From positions 22,908,424 through 22,972,423 of the forward strand of contig NC_088649.1 in NCBI RefSeq assembly GCF_964019385.1: a DNA stretch of 64,000 bases, in the 5' to 3' direction. Below, piece by piece: positions 9,653 through 19,115 of this stretch. The notes beneath the pieces were generated by a model. That model saw only the letters and a program-made list of their open reading frames with translations, was not told the origin of the DNA and did no database searches. Position 1 is the first letter of the stretch. Each line of letters begins with the position of its first letter. The translations under genes were made by a program, and so were the position numbers. The DNA is from Sycon ciliatum (Eukaryota > Porifera > Calcarea > Leucosolenida > Sycettidae).

Positions 9653-11758
9653 ATGACCGCCTCCCCTCAATACTCTATCTCGAAATGGCTGTGCATCTAC
9701 CTACAGCCTGTTCAAGATTTCTATTGCAAACGCACTGTGAAGGATAGCTTCGACTTTGTTGCGAGGCTTCGTGATAGTCCGGTCCCTCTCAATGCACACA
9801 TGTGTTCCTTCGATGTTGTAAGTCTCTTTACGAATGTTCCTATTGATGAGACTGTTGACATCTGTATGGATGTATTGTACCGTAACGATGATGTTGATAC
9901 TCCATGGGTATCGGAAGCGGCGTTTCGTCATTTGATGCTGTCAGTTACAACTGGTGTCGAATTTTCGTTCAACGATGTGATGTACAAGCAAGTAGATGGT
10001 GTGGCGATGGGATCTCCTCTTGGTCCCGTCCTCGCCAATATATTCGTTGGTTATTGTGAGTGCAAGATTGATGAGTCGCTTTGGCCCGCGTTCTACGTGC
10101 GTTTTGTTGACGATTCGTTCACGCATTTTGACAGTGTTGAGAGCAGTGAATTGTTTCTCGATGTGCTCAACAACCTACATCCTTCCCTCCGCTTTACTTG
10201 TGAGCACGAGCAGTCTAGTAAGTTGTCATTTCTAGACGTGCTTGTAGAGAAGACTGGCTGTGAAATGTTGACTTCTGTGTATCGTAAGCCTACGTTCACC
10301 GGTCAGTACATTGCCTTCGATTCATATTGTTCGTTTCAATACAAGGTCAACTTAGTTCGTAACCTCGTGGACCGTGCGAAACGTATTTGTTCGCCCAGTA
10401 AGCAGCAGGCCGAGCTCGATTTCCTTCGATCTGTTTTCTTGAAGAATGGCTACCCGGAATTCTTGTTGCGTAAGTTTCTGTCCATGGAGCAGAAACCGAA
10501 ATCGGTGCTGATTGGTCCACCTCGCTGTCCCGTCTATCTATGTTTGCCATGGAAGGGGCAGGAATCGATCAAAGTGTGTCACGCAGTCAAGTCTATCGTC
10601 CGTCGTACTTATTACGCAGTACATTTTGTGCCAGTCTTCACAACAATGCGTGCGTTCACGGTGCGGAAGGACGTCCTACCAACCCTCCACCTCAGTCATG
10701 TTATCTACAACTTCGAATGCCGACATTGTGCTAGTCGGTATGTTGGTAGGACTGTTCAGCACCTGAACGCACGTATCAAACAACACACTCCACTTCACAT
10801 CCTTCCACCCAGTGCGCAATCTGAGAGGCCCAAACGCGGGAGGCCTAGGAAAAACCCATCACCTAGACGGCAGGATAGTTCCCTGCCGCTGTCTGCCACT
10901 CCCCCTCTGACATCTGTGTTGGACGGGCTGGAGCTTGGCAGCTCTTTGGAGGTGCGTGCGGAACCGCCACTGGTGCAGCCCTCGGGTGTGCCTAAGTCTG
11001 TGCCTCTGGGTGCTTTGCATGGGGCTGTGCCTCGAGTGGTGACAGCACCTCTGCCTCCCCCTGACCCTCCTCCTTCGAGGTCTGTGTTGGTGGGGAGCAC
11101 CCGTGGTGGTCGATTTGTCCCACCGGAACCAGAGCTGGATTCAACAGAAAGACCAACAACCATGGCGGCAACAACAACACCAGCTTCACATCCAACAACA
11201 ACACCAGGTTCACATCCAACAACAACAACAACAACTAATCCACAAAACAAAGCAGCAAATGACAGACCACGGAGATCTACAGCAGATTACAACCGGACCT
11301 ATGAATTCACGGTAAAAATACAAAGGAAACAATCGGAAAGGACGACGACTGACGTGAAGGCAACGGCATTCAGGGTTGGCGTGGGTGGTGAAGGTGAGAC
11401 GCAGGACGATGCAAGTGAGGAGGAGAGTCAAACCGCGGTGGATGACGGAGCAGGTTCTGATTCGGACAGTGAGGGAGAAGGTGAGCTGAGTGAGGGTGAG
11501 AGGGAGTGTGAGGGTGTGCGCGTGAGTCGAGATTGTGTGCGTCCGTCTCGTAATAACAAGTCTTCAGTATACAATCATTTGGTTTCTAGTACTGACTGTT
11601 GTCGTACTTATTCTGATTCCTGTTTTTCTGTTTTGTGCCGTGCTCGTCATGGTTATCTTTTGCAGTTACAAGTTTTGGAAGCTGTTTGTCAGCGCATTCA
11701 TAAGCCGAATTTGTGTGTCCAGAAAGATAGTGTTATTACCCTAAAATTGTTCAAATAA
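9653..11758 (+). CDS. PLE reverse transcriptase with split GIY-YIG endonuclease (5'-truncated)
   Basis: 701 residues from the ATG at 9653. The same frame is open back to 9599, where the conserved LYGLPKIHKPTCPVRP begins, so the ATG is internal and the N-terminus is lost. Motif A SFDVVSLFTNVP, motif B GVAMGSPLGPVLAN and catalytic FVDDS are intact. The nuclease first half (ECRHCASRYVGRT, then NARIKQH) is followed by AT-hook KRGRPRKNPSP and a Pro/Ser/Thr-rich linker of about 250 residues with a Thr-rich run. The linker ends with RPRRSTADY, an acidic stretch, and the final block SFSVLCRARHG...VLEAVCQRIHKPNL. The frame is undamaged. Confidence 0.85.
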   Translation: MTASPQYSISKWLCIYLQPVQDFYCKRTVKDSFDFVARLRDSPVPLNAHMCSFDVVSLFTNVPIDETVDICMDVLYRNDDVDTPWVSEAAFRHLMLSVTTGVEFSFNDVMYKQVDGVAMGSPLGPVLANIFVGYCECKIDESLWPAFYVRFVDDSFTHFDSVESSELFLDVLNNLHPSLRFTCEHEQSSKLSFLDVLVEKTGCEMLTSVYRKPTFTGQYIAFDSYCSFQYKVNLVRNLVDRAKRICSPSKQQAELDFLRSVFLKNGYPEFLLRKFLSMEQKPKSVLIGPPRCPVYLCLPWKGQESIKVCHAVKSIVRRTYYAVHFVPVFTTMRAFTVRKDVLPTLHLSHVIYNFECRHCASRYVGRTVQHLNARIKQHTPLHILPPSAQSERPKRGRPRKNPSPRRQDSSLPLSATPPLTSVLDGLELGSSLEVRAEPPLVQPSGVPKSVPLGALHGAVPRVVTAPLPPPDPPPSRSVLVGSTRGGRFVPPEPELDSTERPTTMAATTTPASHPTTTPGSHPTTTTTTNPQNKAANDRPRRSTADYNRTYEFTVKIQRKQSERTTTDVKATAFRVGVGGEGETQDDASEEESQTAVDDGAGSDSDSEGEGELSEGERECEGVRVSRDCVRPSRNNKSSVYNHLVSSTDCCRTYSDSCFSVLCRARHGYLLQLQVLEAVCQRIHKPNLCVQKDSVITLKLFK

Positions 11759-12045
11759 TGTTCTGTTGTGTAGTGTGGCAACGTTGTTGCCACTTGTGCC
11801 TAAATGTGTTTTGTCACCTTCTTGTTTATTATTGTTATTATTATCATTCGTTCTCACTTTTTTTGTTTTTGTTTTTTGTTGCTGATACACACTTGTCACG
11901 CTTAGTTCTTACTTGTATACCCTTGTTTTCTGCACACTTTTGTGAGAAATCGCACCTCGATATTCTAGTGCTGTCATTGTATCGTGTCACCCTACCTTGA
12001 TTGCTATATTATTTCCTTTGTTCTCATTTTGTTCTTTAGTACAAC

Positions 12046-12089
12046 GGTGATTCCTGAAGAGTGTTGTACGAAAACTTGTTCGAATCATC
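12046..12089 (+). ncRNA. Type I hammerhead ribozyme in the PLE-2 3' region
   Basis: Helix I GGTGATTC (12046-12053) pairs with GAATCATC (12082-12089), eight pairs including one G-U. The core is CTGAAGA (position 7 is variable in the family), stem II GTG-TTG-TAC, GAAA, stem III ACTTGT (partly self-complementary) and cleavage doublet TC. Every invariant core base is present. Confidence 0.8.
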
Positions 12090-12221
12090 TTTTTTTCCAT
12101 TGCCCTTTTTCTTCTTACATGTATTTTTCCTTACCCTTTAGGTTGTTTCTTGCATCGTCTCCATCGCTTACATTGTTAATAAAGTAGTCCACATGTCGCT
12201 TCAGCTCGTCCTACTTATTGC

Positions 12222-12230
<9 letters not shown>

Positions 12231-12268
<38 letters not shown>
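12231..12268. repeat. (ATT)n between PLE-2 and PLE-3
   Basis: About twelve ATT units between the PLE-2 3' end and the PLE-3 inverted arm. Confidence 0.85.
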
Positions 12269-12269
<1 letters not shown>

Positions 12270-12742
12270 TTTAGAATTGCGATCAACAGAACGAGCTGAA
12301 CCGACATTTCACAAAGGCTTTTATTGTTTTCAAAAAACGAGTGGATACGAAGGCAGTGAAGAACATGGAAGAAAGAAAAAATGTGATATGGAAAAAATGA
12401 TGAACAAAAAAATTGTACTTCGAACTAGTTTTCGCACAACACTCCTCAGGAAGCTACGTTGTACTAATGAAAAACAATCCAGAAAGATACTAATAAAGAG
12501 AAATGGAGTGAGAAGAAACAACACCTATGAAAATGATAATCCTAGCACTAAGGTAATAACAGGAAAAACTGCGAAAGCACTTAACGAACTTGTAAGGACT
12601 ACTAGTATACTGTGACACAAGATATGACACCATGGCCAACCAGAGCCAAACCGACAGAACAAGCTGCCACTAAAACAATTTCAAACGAATAATGCTGTCC
12701 TTCTGGACACACAGATTAGGCTTATGAATACGTTGACAAACA
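12269..12742 (-). mobile_element. PLE-3 inverted arm (474 bp)
   Basis: Reverse complement of 15097-15570, ending at the junction 12742/12743. It contains only the last residues of the ORF and the 3' region. It lacks about 27 terminal bases that the main copy retains, the reverse of the situation in PLE-2. Confidence 0.85.
12417..12454 (-). ncRNA. Hammerhead ribozyme, inverted-arm copy of PLE-3
   Basis: Reverse-complement partner of 15385-15422, with core CTGAGGA, GAAA and palindromic stem III ACTAGT. Confidence 0.65.
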
Positions 12743-12745
12743 AAA

Positions 12746-15169
12746 TTGACTGATGTGCAAAAAGAACTCCTTTCCCGCGGAACAGACTTCGGAATTCCGC
12801 CTTCTTGTAACAACAAAGAAATCGTCATGACAGAATTTGAACTGTTTTACAGGAAACTATTATGCTTTTCGCCGATTTCCGAGGCTCAACAGTCGGTGTG
12901 CGCAGCTAAACTTAGAGCAGAGGCTGAAGAGCATTCCGAACAGTTACCAGACCGAAGTTCTTTCTCATTATCTCGCGAGCATCTCAAAGCCCGTAAAGAA
13001 TTGCGAGCGAATAAGGACATCATCATAACCAGACCTGACAAAGGTCGTGCTACAGTCATTATGAACAAAGCTGACTATGTTGACAAAATGATTGTCATCC
13101 TTGCTGATACATCTAAATTCCAAGCAATTGGCCCAGTTGGACAGTTTGACAGAACCATGAAAGTAGAGGCAGAGCTAATCAATTACCTAAAGAAACTAAA
13201 AGCCGACAAGAGTATCTCTACACATGAATTTGACTTGATGAAGCCGGTCGGATCACTACGTCCTCGCCTTTATGGTTTACCAAAAATACATAAGCCTACA
13301 TGTCCTGTCCGGCCAATCGTCTCCATGACAGCTTCGCCGCAGTATTCAATCTCTAAGTGGTTGTGTAGGTTGTTGAAAGTTGTTGAGGAGCACTACTGCC
13401 AACACACTGTTAAAGATAGTTTCGATTTCGTAGAGAAGCTACGGGTCCGACCTGTTCCAACTCACTCACATATGTGTTCGTTCGATGTAGTGAGTTTGTT
13501 CACAAACGTACCGCTGGAGGAGACAATTGATATTTGCGCGGATGTTTTGTACCGTGTTGACGAAGTTGACACTCCGTGGCTACCTGAATGTGCTTTTCGA
13601 CGTTTGATGTTGTTAGTCACAACTGGCGTCGAGTTTTCGTTCAATGACGTGATGTATAAGCAGATAGATGGAGTAGCCATGGGCTCTCCGTTGGGTCCCG
13701 TGTTAGCTAATGTCTTTGTCGGTTACTGTGAGTGCAAGATTGATGCGTCTCTATGGCCGAGTCTCTATTTCCGTTTCGTTGATGACTCTTTCACATACTT
13801 TGATTCCATAGAAGACAGCGAGGTCTTTCTTGGTGCTCTCAACAACCTTCACCCTTCCCTCCGTTTCACATGTGAGCACGAGCAGTCAAGCAAGTTATCC
13901 TTCCTCGACGTACTTGTTGAGAAAACCGAATTTGGTAGCGTAACATCGGTGTATCGTAAACCGACATTCACCGGACAATACATTTCCTATGACTCGTACT
14001 GTTCATCTAATTATAAAGTCAACTTAGTAAAGAATCTCGTGGATCGCGCCAAACGGATCTGTTCACCTTGTAAACTCAGTGGTGAGCTCGAATTTCTCCG
14101 TTCAGTTTTCACCAAAAACGGATACCCAGGCGACATGTTGGCAAAACTGTTGTCTACAGCCCCCACGCCGAAACATGAATTGATAGGGCCTGCTCGTTGT
14201 CCTGTCTTTTTGTGCTTACCATGGAAGGGCAAGAAGTCTGACAATGTGAGTCGTGAAGTTCGTGCGATCATCAAACAAACCTACTATGCGGTACACTTCA
14301 TACCCGTCTACACAACGATGCGTTCGTTCACGGTGTTGAAGGACGTCCTACCAACCCATCATTTAAGTCATGTAATCTACAACTTTGAATGCCGGAATTG
14401 TGCTAGCCGGTATGTTGGTAGGACTGTTCAGCACCTGAGCGAACGCATCAAGCAACACACTCCTTTACACATTATCCCACGTAGCGCACAACTGGAGCGT
14501 CCCACGCGGGGAAGACCCCGTAAACAACCACTACCTCCGCCAACACAGGACCTAGCGTCCCACTCGGCAAGTCCACCATTGGCTCCCGTGGCCATGACCA
14601 AGTCACTCCCTCCACCAGCGGAGGTGGATGTGGCTTCGGCGACGCCACGTGTGTTGCATGCAGACACGTTTGCATCAGCATCGCTTGCTGCATCACCGGC
14701 AGAGACGACAAAAATACCTACCTCAACATCAACGAGACCCAGAAGAACAACTGCCAATTACACCATGACCTATTTCAGTACGGAAGTACCGAGCCAACGT
14801 AATACACAACAGGAACGTGAGACGAGGGATGGGAGGAGACGGGACCTGATTGCTCCGAGGCAGGACGTCGTTGAGGAGGATTCGGCCAGTGAGTCCAGTG
14901 ATTCCGGTGAGTGTGAGAGCGAGAATGATTGTGTGAGTAAGAGTGGGTGCGAGCGTGTGTTTTCTAGTAGGAAGTCATCAGTGTATAAGCATCTTGCATC
15001 TCGTCCTGATTGTTGCAAGGTGTATTCTGATTCTTCTTTTTCTGTTTTGTGCCGTGCTCGTCATGGTTATAAGTTGCAGTTGAGTGTGTTAGAAGCTGTT
15101 TGTCAACGTATTCATAAGCCTAATCTGTGTGTCCAGAAGGACAGCATTATTCGTTTGAAATTGTTTTAG
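12746..15169 (+). CDS. PLE reverse transcriptase with split GIY-YIG endonuclease (N-terminus slightly truncated)
   Basis: 807 codons, open from the junction; the first codon is TTG, so the natural start is missing. The N-terminal PLE domain is present (LLSRGTDFGIPP near residue 8, then ITRPDKGRATVIMNKADY near 92-109). The RT follows with LYGLPKIHKPTCPVRP, SFDVVSLFTNVP, GVAMGSPLGPVLAN and FVDDS. The nuclease first half ECRNCASRYVGRT is separated from the last block (VLEAVCQRIHKPNL) by about 200 residues. This linker contains an AT-hook (TRGRPRKQP), Pro-rich sequence, RPRRTTANY and an acidic run. No frameshift is present, so this is the best template for the family. Confidence 0.85.
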   Translation: MTDVQKELLSRGTDFGIPPSCNNKEIVMTEFELFYRKLLCFSPISEAQQSVCAAKLRAEAEEHSEQLPDRSSFSLSREHLKARKELRANKDIIITRPDKGRATVIMNKADYVDKMIVILADTSKFQAIGPVGQFDRTMKVEAELINYLKKLKADKSISTHEFDLMKPVGSLRPRLYGLPKIHKPTCPVRPIVSMTASPQYSISKWLCRLLKVVEEHYCQHTVKDSFDFVEKLRVRPVPTHSHMCSFDVVSLFTNVPLEETIDICADVLYRVDEVDTPWLPECAFRRLMLLVTTGVEFSFNDVMYKQIDGVAMGSPLGPVLANVFVGYCECKIDASLWPSLYFRFVDDSFTYFDSIEDSEVFLGALNNLHPSLRFTCEHEQSSKLSFLDVLVEKTEFGSVTSVYRKPTFTGQYISYDSYCSSNYKVNLVKNLVDRAKRICSPCKLSGELEFLRSVFTKNGYPGDMLAKLLSTAPTPKHELIGPARCPVFLCLPWKGKKSDNVSREVRAIIKQTYYAVHFIPVYTTMRSFTVLKDVLPTHHLSHVIYNFECRNCASRYVGRTVQHLSERIKQHTPLHIIPRSAQLERPTRGRPRKQPLPPPTQDLASHSASPPLAPVAMTKSLPPPAEVDVASATPRVLHADTFASASLAASPAETTKIPTSTSTRPRRTTANYTMTYFSTEVPSQRNTQQERETRDGRRRDLIAPRQDVVEEDSASESSDSGECESENDCVSKSGCERVFSSRKSSVYKHLASRPDCCKVYSDSSFSVLCRARHGYKLQLSVLEAVCQRIHKPNLCVQKDSIIRLKLF

Positions 15170-15384
15170 TGGCAGCTTGTTCTGTCGGTTTGGCTCTGGT
15201 TGGCCATGGTGTCATATCTTGTGTCACAGTATACTAGTAGTCCTTACAAGTTCGTTAAGTGCTTTCGCAGTTTTTCCTGTTATTACCTTAGTGCTAGGAT
15301 TATCATTTTCATAGGTGTTGTTTCTTCTCACTCCATTTCTCTTTATTAGTATCTTTCTGGATTGTTTTTCATTAGTACAACGTA

Positions 15385-15422
15385 GCTTCCTGAGGAGTGT
15401 TGTGCGAAAACTAGTTCGAAGT
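15385..15422 (+). ncRNA. Type I hammerhead ribozyme in the PLE-3 3' region
   Basis: Helix I GCTTC (15385-15389) pairs with GAAGT (15418-15422), core CTGAGGA (15390-15396), GAAA (15406-15409), perfect palindrome ACTAGT as stem III (15410-15415), then TC. Stem II (GTG-TTG-TGC) is weak, with only one Watson-Crick pair plus wobbles. Confidence 0.65.
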
Positions 15423-15595
15423 ACAATTTTTTTGTTCATCATTTTTTCCATATCACATTTTTTCTTTCTTCCATGTTCTTCACTGCCTTCGTATCCACTC
15501 GTTTTTTGAAAACAATAAAAGCCTTTGTGAAATGTCGGTTCAGCTCGTTCTGTTGATCGCAATTCTAAAACTATTGTCGCCTCGACGCCTATTTA

Positions 15596-16318
<723 letters not shown>

Positions 16319-16362
16319 ATTATTATTATTATTATTTTTTTTTTTTTTTTTTTTTTTTTTTT
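16319..16362. repeat. (ATT)n followed by a T run (poly-A tail of the next minus-strand element)
   Basis: About six ATT units, then about 27 T. Read on the minus strand this is a poly-A/(AAT)n tail ending the retrotransposon fragment at 16363-17393. Confidence 0.8.
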
Positions 16363-17393
16363 GCAAGGGATAGCAATCAACCTTGCACATGTGTTCTAAA
16401 TACATGTAAATGTAAATGCAAAACAATTAAAAACAAAAACACAAACAATGAGCAATAACTTCAGGACTGGGCACAAGTCCTAAACCAGTAAAAGGTGCAA
16501 GAGATAATAATCAACCTTGCGAGTTCGAGTCAAAGCATGCGGACTCACAACAAAATGGCATCAACGTGAGCAAAGAGGAAGAAGAGAAAGGAAACAGCAA
16601 AACAAAAAGCAAAGACGGAGGATAAACGGCAACAGAACCAAAACTGGCAAACAAACCTGTGACATCATCATGCACAGACACAAAAGACAAATCGAGCCGA
16701 GTCAAACTGGCATGAGCGACTCATGCTGCAGGACATCGCTGGGGTGATGGCTGAAATTCACCTTCCTCCGACTACCACGCAACATCATGACGGAGTCACG
16801 GACTAGAGTGAAGCCAAGCTCACAGCGGATCCGTCCCATGAGGATGCTGTACGAGTCTCCGGTTGCCGCTGCCAGGCGAATGGCGAGACGTTTCAACATA
16901 TTCCGGGCCTCACCGCCAGCTCCCCCGACAGAGGAGAACACCAATGGAGAGAAGCTGCCCCTCTCCACCCGCCGGATCCGCTCACCATAAAGCCGCTTTC
17001 TTCTGCTCCTCATGCCATCTGTAGGTCGCAGAGAGGGACTTAGTCATGTAAGAGGACGCGCAGGGATAGAAAACCCTTATGTCAAAAAATGCATCCTCTT
17101 GCATGGACCAGAGGCCCCTCCCCTTGACGTCCAGTCTGGCCTGAGGGTCAGTGTTGGCGGCCCTTGGAAGAGCTTCACCAGCAAGGGGTTGAAGAACAGG
17201 CTCCGTCTCCACGGCATTGCACACTCTGCCAAGAAGGCCGGCAATGTAGTCCCGGACATGGTTGTGGCGGATGATGGGGAAGCCGCCACGTCTGCATATC
17301 ATGGCATGGTCGGTGGTGAAAGGCACACCACATAAGCAGCTGTCAGGGATACCAAGAACAGGCCACCCGTAGCGTGCAGCAAGAGCATCCTGG
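16363..17393 (-). mobile_element. 5'-truncated RLE-type non-LTR retrotransposon
   Basis: On the minus strand the fragment begins at (ATT)n, encodes a C-terminal endonuclease domain, and ends with a 3' UTR of about 340 bp and a poly-A tail. It is the same protein family as the element at 35473-36386 but a different subfamily from the R4-like element. Confidence 0.75.
16702..17393 (-). pseudogene. Restriction-like endonuclease domain of a non-LTR element, frameshifted
   Basis: The first frame (17393 to about 16990) has RYGWPVLGIPDSCLCG, a CxC...H...C knuckle, RHNHVRD, and an RLDV...FFDIRV pair that fits the PD-(D/E)XK-like core. The conserved continuation, ERIRRVERGSFSPLVF, lies in another frame (17013-16702). 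A one-base shift near 16995-17005 therefore separates them. This C-terminal family is widespread in marine-invertebrate non-LTR elements. Only the endonuclease end survives here. Confidence 0.75.
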
Positions 17394-17423
17394 ATTATTA
17401 TTATTATTATTATTATTATTATT
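17394..17423. repeat. (ATT)n
   Basis: About ten ATT units. It is both the tail of the R4-type fragment on its right and the landing site of the fragment on its left. Confidence 0.85.
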
Positions 17424-17662
17424 TCTCCTTTATTCACTTCTTTCGAAGGCGATAAGCCAGACCCACCGGGAAATATTTCCATGGGTGGGACAGCAAAAAG
17501 AAAGTGAAAAAACAAAAACAAAATAAATAAATAAATAAAACCTAAAAACCAAAGGGACAAGAACTAGTTGAAGGAAGAGGAAGAAAGGAAAGAAACTCAA
17601 TCCGAACTCCAACATCAAAACAATAATAAAGAATTTGCAGCGACAGGCAAAATACATCAACC
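17424..17662 (-). mobile_element. R4-like element, 3'-UTR-only copy
   Basis: Nearly identical to 3452-3691, the 3' UTR of the R4-like element (I saw about one indel, in the AAATAAAT run). It is bounded by (ATT)n on both sides. A heavily 5'-truncated insertion into the same microsatellite type. Confidence 0.85.

Positions 17663-17754
<92 letters not shown>
17663..17754. repeat. (ATT)n, about 30 units
   Basis: Pure ATT run between the R4-like 3' fragment and a LINE 3' end. Confidence 0.9.
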
Positions 17755-17935
17755 CAATTCAACATCTCCTGGCTCGTCAGAAGACTGCCAATATATATGA
17801 GAAGTCGGGTGGTAGCCAACCACGGCGAACTGAATAATAAGGAGAGAAACAAAGAGAGTACTGCAAGGGGAGGCATGACAAAAACAGTGAGATTATTTAG
17901 GACGAAGAAGCTGAAGCTTGAACTCCTTTCTTTAC
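17755..17935 (-). mobile_element. LINE 3' end (same family as 42649-43237)
   Basis: Reverse complement of about 43070-43240: the last codons and 3' UTR of the LINE at 42649. On the minus strand it ends in GTTGAATTG and then the (AAT)n tract. Confidence 0.75.
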
Positions 17936-18085
17936 GGAGTTGGTGTTGCTGTTTATTTTTGCTACTCTTTCTTTTTTCCTCCCCTTACTTTTATTTATCG
18001 CCGTGGTTAGCAATCACCCACTCTCTTAACATTGGCCGGTGTTTCCACCGAGTCTTGAGATGTTGTAATAAATATATAATATAAA
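17936..18085 (+). mobile_element. Related LINE 3' end, opposite orientation
   Basis: Contains CCGTGGTTAGCAATCACCC and a terminal TGTTGTAATAAATATATAA. It parallels the 3' end of the neighbouring fragment but is a divergent relative. The two pieces lie head to head. Confidence 0.5.
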
Positions 18086-18094
18086 TATTGTGGT

Positions 18095-18250
18095 CAGTTG
18101 TGTTTGATGGTACGGCACGGTACGGGAGAGATACGGGTTAGAGCCAGCGTGACACAAACAAACAAACACCAAATTAAAGCTGTGTGGACCCTGGCTAGCG
18201 CCAGACGTTACTGAAGTAACGTCTTCTGCACAGCTACGGGAATCGATACT
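18095..18250 (+). repeat. Structured repeat, single copy of the 69-bp unit
   Basis: Matches 42285-42455. It contains the unit later tandemly tripled at 42386-42592. It folds on paper as a three-way junction: outer stem AGCTGTG (18178-18184)/CACAGCT (18229-18235), hairpin CTGGC-TAGC-GCCAG (18191-18204), and hairpin ACGTTAC-TGAA-GTAACGT (18205-18222). Confidence 0.6.
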
Positions 18251-18282
18251 ACTACATGTACTACTACTACTACTACAACCTT

Positions 18283-18425
18283 GCGCCTTGTGTAGGGTTT
18301 CGGCTTTCCTCAGGCCACTTTCCCAAGCAGGATTTGGTGACATTTGCGAGAGATTCGAATCAGGACTGGTGCTACTGACGTAGGGACCACGGTGAGAGGC
18401 AACTGTGCTATCCACGCAGATCTAA
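18283..18425 (+). repeat. Dispersed repeat shared with 62590-62755
   Basis: Diverged copy of the block near the right end of the window. Both begin with CCTTGYGTAGGG-like sequence and share GACTGGTGCTACTG. No function recognised. Confidence 0.5.
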
Positions 18426-18489
18426 CATCTCCCGTGTAAGAGTGTGACTGCGATTGCTGCATTACAGCTGAGTGCCTCTTCCGTTGTTC

Positions 18490-19115
18490 ATGCTTGCCAG
18501 TGCTGAAGGCCACGTTTACATTCTCAGCATGGACTGCTTGACGGTGAGATCCATTACACGCTCTTTATGCTCATGCATTGTGACCAACAGCATGCCTCAC
18601 ACATAACCAAGCCCAGAACGAACAAATAGCAGCCGGGGTGGGAAGAATTTCCCCAGATATTGGACTGTGTTCACAGCCATTTTTAACTCCCTCCGTACTA
18701 AACTGGTTTCACTGCCATTTTAGCTCCCTCCGTGTTAGCCTGTGTTCACACCCATTTTAGGCTCATATGCTTGCTGTTGAGGTTACGCCTGTCCATATTT
18801 TGTCCGTACAAGAGGTGTGCGTACGCTAAAACAAGTGGACATGCTTAACAATATTAATTGTATTCTCGCCTTTCATACCGTCACATACAAACACTGTCCC
18901 CGTTTCGCGTCAAGTTAATTGTTAGCGCCTACATTGGTGTGTGCTATCACCCTCATTATCTCTTACTTTGGTTCCCTATAATAGTTCAATTGTGTTGTAA
19001 TGTCCTTTAGTGCAGCGTAGCTACAAAGTATCAGTGAAGATCTAGTCAGTGTGAAGTGAAACATATAAGCTGTTCACTACTCAGTCTCACTGCTGCTCCT
19101 TCTATTCAGCCAGCC
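18490..19115 (+). promoter_or_regulatory. Conserved 5' flank of kelch copy 1
   Basis: Non-coding flank shared with the other kelch units. The last 130 bp before the start codon, including a TATA-like CATATAAG about 50 bp upstream, is nearly identical to copies 2 and 3. It is the likely ancestral promoter and 5' UTR. Confidence 0.5.

Larger units (their letters stand above)
9575..12236 (+). mobile_element. PLE-2, 5'-truncated main copy
   Basis: Begins at a CT-rich junction (9575-9598) directly after the inverted arm and ends at (ATT)n near 12236. It contains the RT-endonuclease ORF and a 3' region of about 470 bp with a hammerhead ribozyme. Confidence 0.85.

Noticed and set aside
18178..18240. 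Twister or HDV-like ribozyme
   Set aside because: The three-way fold lacks the invariant bases of either class as I know them.
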